Shown here piece by piece: positions 62,055 to 64,000 of a stretch of DNA of 64,000 nucleotides; within the stretch, counting starts at the first letter, position 1, and each line of letters starts with the position of its first letter. The stretch is from contig NZ_FTNC01000001.1 of NCBI RefSeq assembly GCF_900156285.1, forward strand, positions 326,678 through 390,677, read 5' to 3'. The notes beneath the pieces are model-generated. The model saw only the letters and a list, made by a program, of their open reading frames with translations. It did no database searches and was not told where the DNA came from. Position numbers and translations under genes: made by a program. Source of the DNA: Halanaerobium kushneri (GTDB lineage Bacteria > Bacillota > Halanaerobiia > Halanaerobiales > Halanaerobiaceae).

Positions 62055-62341
62055 ATTTATTTTTCTGTTCGTAATTGTATTTAACTGAAACTAGTGCTCA
62101 AAATCTTAAATCGACTGACTAAGCAGCTTTTCTAGAAAAACTTTAAGAATATGAGCAATTAATAAGACCTGAGAACAGGATGCTCTCAGCTGACCGCAGA
62201 ACACGAGGTTCTATCGGGAAGGTAGTCTTATTAATTGCAAAATATGATTATTAGTTTTTCTTAAAGCTGATCTGGATGGAGAATTAAGATTTTGAGACCC
62301 TAGTTATTTTAAACTAATTTATAATGAACAGAAAAATAAAT
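62055..62341. repeat. 287-bp imperfect palindrome (MITE-like or structured RNA)
   Basis: The two arms (about 115 bases each) are imperfect inverted copies. Perfect blocks: 62055-62070 with 62326-62341 (16 bp), 62097-62109 with 62284-62296 (13 bp), and 62155-62168 with 62225-62238 (14 bp). The 56-base tip holds two small hairpins: CTGAGA/TCTCAG (62169-62174 with 62184-62189) and AGAAC/GTTCT (62198-62202 with 62208-62212). No reading frame of note and no transposase. It fills the otherwise empty gap between alaS and tyrS. It may be a non-autonomous mobile element, or the DNA of a long hairpin RNA; 6S, SRP and T-box motifs were not seen. Confidence 0.85.
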
Positions 62342-62352
62342 TATAGTACCAT

Positions 62353-63573
62353 TTAAACTAATTTAATTTTAGCAAAGCGGCGTTTACCAATCTGAATTAT
62401 CATTTCATCCTCAACTTTAATATCCAGATTAATCTTTTCATATTTTTCATCATTTATTGTGACAGCACCCTGTTTGATCATTCTGCGGGCCTGACTGTTA
62501 GAGTCAACAAGTCCAGTGGCAGCAACCAGTTTAACTATCCAGAGCTCGCCAGCTTCCAGATCAGATTCTGCGATCTCAATTACAGGAATATCTTCTGGCA
62601 GATTACCTTTTGAGAACACACTTTCAAATTCCTGGCGGGCTTTAACTGCCGCCTCATCATTGTGATATTCGCTTACAATCTCATGTGCAAGTTCCTTTTT
62701 TAGCTCCATAGGATTAAAATCATCCCGACTGAGCTTTTCTTTCATCTCTTCTAAGCGTTTAATTGAAACATCAGTTAAAAGCTCAAAATAACGTAAAATC
62801 ATGTCATCCGGAATCGACATTACCTTTCCAAACATATCAGCAGGCTGATCATAAACTCCAATATAATTATCCAGACTTTTACTCATCTTATTAACACCAT
62901 CTAAACCTTCCAGTAAAGGCATCATAAGTACTACCTGAGCCTCCTGGCCGTATTCCTGCTGCAGTTTGCGTCCAACTAAAAGGTTAAAACGCTGGTCAGT
63001 CCCCCCCAATTCAACATCAGCTTCAATTGCAACTGAATCATAACCCTGCATTAAAGGATAGAAAAATTCGTGAATCCCAATTGGTTTTCCCGAATTATAG
63101 CGCTTGGAAAAATCATCACGCTCCAGCATTCTTGCTACTGTATAATGAGCGGAAAGTTCTAATACATCAGCAAAATCCATTTCATTTAACCAGTCACCAT
63201 TAAACACAACATTTGTTTTATCTGGATCAAGCACCTTAGAAAACTGTTCTTCGTATGTACGGGCATTTTCTAAAACTTCTTCTTTTGTCAGCTGATTTCT
63301 GGTTTCAGATTTTCCAGTCGGATCACCAATCATCCCGGTAAAATCACCTATAATTAAATAAACTTCATGACCCAAATCCTGAAATTGCTTCAGCTTGCGA
63401 AGCACAACAGTATGACCTAGATGAATATCCGGTGCGGAAGGATCAAGTCCCAGCTTGACTTTTAAAGGCCTGCCTTCTTTTTCTGCTGCAACCAATTTTT
63501 CCTTGAGTTCTTCTTCGGAGATAAGATCACTTACTCCTCTTTTTAGTATCTTTAACTGTTCATTAATTTCCAT
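62353..63573 (-). CDS. tyrS: Tyrosyl-tRNA synthetase
   Basis: TyrS (406 aa), a class I synthetase. Motifs: [22 protein letters not shown] (HIGH-type HLGH), [37 protein letters not shown] (KMSKS), and a C-terminal S4 RNA-binding domain ([21 protein letters not shown]). It is of the shorter TyrZ-like type. The ATG at 63571-63573 is chosen: a longer frame to 63633 overlaps the predicted transcription start. The 5' leader contains a hairpin ending in T6 directly before the ATG. Confidence 0.95.
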   Translation of the reverse strand: MEINEQLKILKRGVSDLISEEELKEKLVAAEKEGRPLKVKLGLDPSAPDIHLGHTVVLRKLKQFQDLGHEVYLIIGDFTGMIGDPTGKSETRNQLTKEEVLENARTYEEQFSKVLDPDKTNVVFNGDWLNEMDFADVLELSAHYTVARMLERDDFSKRYNSGKPIGIHEFFYPLMQGYDSVAIEADVELGGTDQRFNLLVGRKLQQEYGQEAQVVLMMPLLEGLDGVNKMSKSLDNYIGVYDQPADMFGKVMSIPDDMILRYFELLTDVSIKRLEEMKEKLSRDDFNPMELKKELAHEIVSEYHNDEAAVKARQEFESVFSKGNLPEDIPVIEIAESDLEAGELWIVKLVAATGLVDSNSQARRMIKQGAVTINDEKYEKINLDIKVEDEMIIQIGKRRFAKIKLV

Positions 63574-63632
63574 AAAAAACACCTGTCCCTTGCTGTCGGC
63601 AACAGGTACTTCACCTCCTGTATCCTTTGTCA
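63574..63632 (-). promoter_or_regulatory. tyrS leader with hairpin at the start codon
   Basis: ACCTGT and ACAGGT (63581-63607, read on the minus strand) pair with a short inner CC/GG and are followed by T6 and the tyrS ATG. The 5' arm can instead pair with AGGT of the upstream AGGAGGTG, giving two exclusive folds. This may be a small attenuator or translation switch. No T-box consensus was found. Confidence 0.35.
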
Positions 63633-63636
63633 TTTA

Positions 63637-63665
63637 ATTATAACAGATAGATTAATTACTAACAA
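63637..63665 (-). promoter_or_regulatory. Sigma-A promoter for tyrS
   Basis: On the minus strand TTGTTA, 17 bases, TATAAT. Transcription would begin about 60 bases before the tyrS ATG. Confidence 0.7.
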
Positions 63666-63854
63666 GGGGTACCATAAACAGAGATTCCGCAAATGATTTT
63701 TAAAAAATAAAAAAGAGAGAATATTACTTTAAACAGTATTTTCTACACTAAAATCAGCTCAAATAAGATACAGAACCCCCTTTCCCCCATTGAAATGGAA
63801 GGTTTTTAGCATATTTGCTTTGCAGTTCTATAACCAACTGAACAAATTCAGATA

Positions 63855-64000
63855 TTATCCTGAAGAAGCTCCTGGATAATATAGTGGTTCATTTAAGCGG
63901 ATAATTCCTCTGTAAAATCTTCTTAAAAATATCTTTTTAGTATCTTTTTTAAAATCAAAAGTTCTTAAATTTCTGTAGATATATAAATGGAATAAATTAT
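63855..64000 (-). CDS. C-terminal end of an unidentified protein (runs off the window)
   Basis: The minus strand is open from the right edge to a TAA at 63855-63857, giving 48 codons that include DTKKIFLRRFYRGIIRLNEP and end LYYPGASSG. The composition (balanced charged and hydrophobic residues) looks coding, unlike the surrounding spacer, but I do not recognise the family. It could also be chance open frame in a short piece. Confidence 0.35.
   Translation of the reverse strand, partial: NLFHLYIYRNLRTFDFKKDTKKIFLRRFYRGIIRLNEPLYYPGASSG

Noticed and set aside
62055..62341. 6S RNA, SRP RNA or T-box for alaS at the palindrome
   Set aside because: Length, tip sequence and conserved motifs of these RNAs do not fit; no GGAAGC-type SRP tip and no T-box sequence.
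62353..63633. Longer TyrS start with [11 protein letters not shown] leader
   Set aside because: This ATG lies at or before the predicted transcription start of the TTGTTA-17-TATAAT promoter; the ATG at 63573 gives the normal TyrS N terminus.

Overview
The window is AT-rich chromosomal DNA that most likely comes from a diderm, anaerobic, low-GC Firmicute of the Halanaerobiales (Halanaerobium-like). The lineage call is an inference. It rests on typical Firmicute neighbourhoods (Asp23/AmaP/DUF2273/NusB, EF-P/PepQ/AroQ, AlaS/IreB/RuvX/DUF1292/MltG, AbrB, SleB) found together with outer-membrane machinery: two secretins, GspC/PilP-like proteins and a small predicted beta-barrel. Nearly every gene lies on the minus strand; the three plus-strand genes each encode a regulator (LuxR type, AbrB, AraC type). 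No rRNA, tRNA, CRISPR array or intact transposase was seen.

Layout. 1-745 is the N-terminal part of an aspartate aminotransferase. 887-7544 is a housekeeping block: nusB, DUF2273, amaP, an Asp23 protein, an FAD oxidoreductase, efp, an Xaa-Pro peptidase, aroQ and a fused shikimate kinase/dehydroquinate synthase. 7565-7699 is the decayed 3' end of an O-antigen-ligase gene. 7763-16503 is a compact type II secretion-like operon in the order E-F-G-H-I-J-K-L-M-(O)-C-D. 16782-29063 is a complete branched-chain amino acid cluster, transcribed ilvE-ilvD-(attenuator)-ilvB-ilvN-ilvC-leuA-leuC-leuD-leuB-cimA. 29244-30732 holds a divergent pair, an outer-membrane-like protein and a LuxR-type regulator. 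30795-46519 is a full type IV pilus operon: pilB-T-C, an O-antigen-ligase-like protein, pilA, pilD, minor pilins, two large PilX-like proteins, then pilM-N-O-P-Q. It is preceded by a cyclic di-GMP class I riboswitch with its own terminator. 46814-54530 carries aroE, a Crp/Fnr regulator, a Fur-family regulator, abrB, sleB, DUF4911, a U32 peptidase, a tRNA methyltransferase (TrmR-like), mltG, DUF1292 and ruvX. 54654-58734 is an islet (AraC regulator, ABC exporter, Gfo/Idh dehydrogenase) lying between ruvX and ireB. ireB, alaS and tyrS complete the window; a 287-bp imperfect palindrome separates alaS from tyrS, and a partial gene end touches the right edge.

The most interesting theme is pilus control by cyclic di-GMP at two levels. 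The pil operon leader carries a c-di-GMP riboswitch, and the first gene product, PilB, carries two copies of the MshEN c-di-GMP-binding motif. The paralogous ATPase of the type II-like locus has lost that motif. Other points worth a second look are the palindrome at 62055-62341, the ligase remnant downstream of the type II-like locus, short C-terminal motifs shared by the two secretins and by the two PilX-like proteins, a probable ATT start codon for the GspF-like gene, an arginine at the modification site of EF-P, a structured leader before ilvB, and Spo0A-box-like sequences at abrB and at the outer-membrane-like gene.
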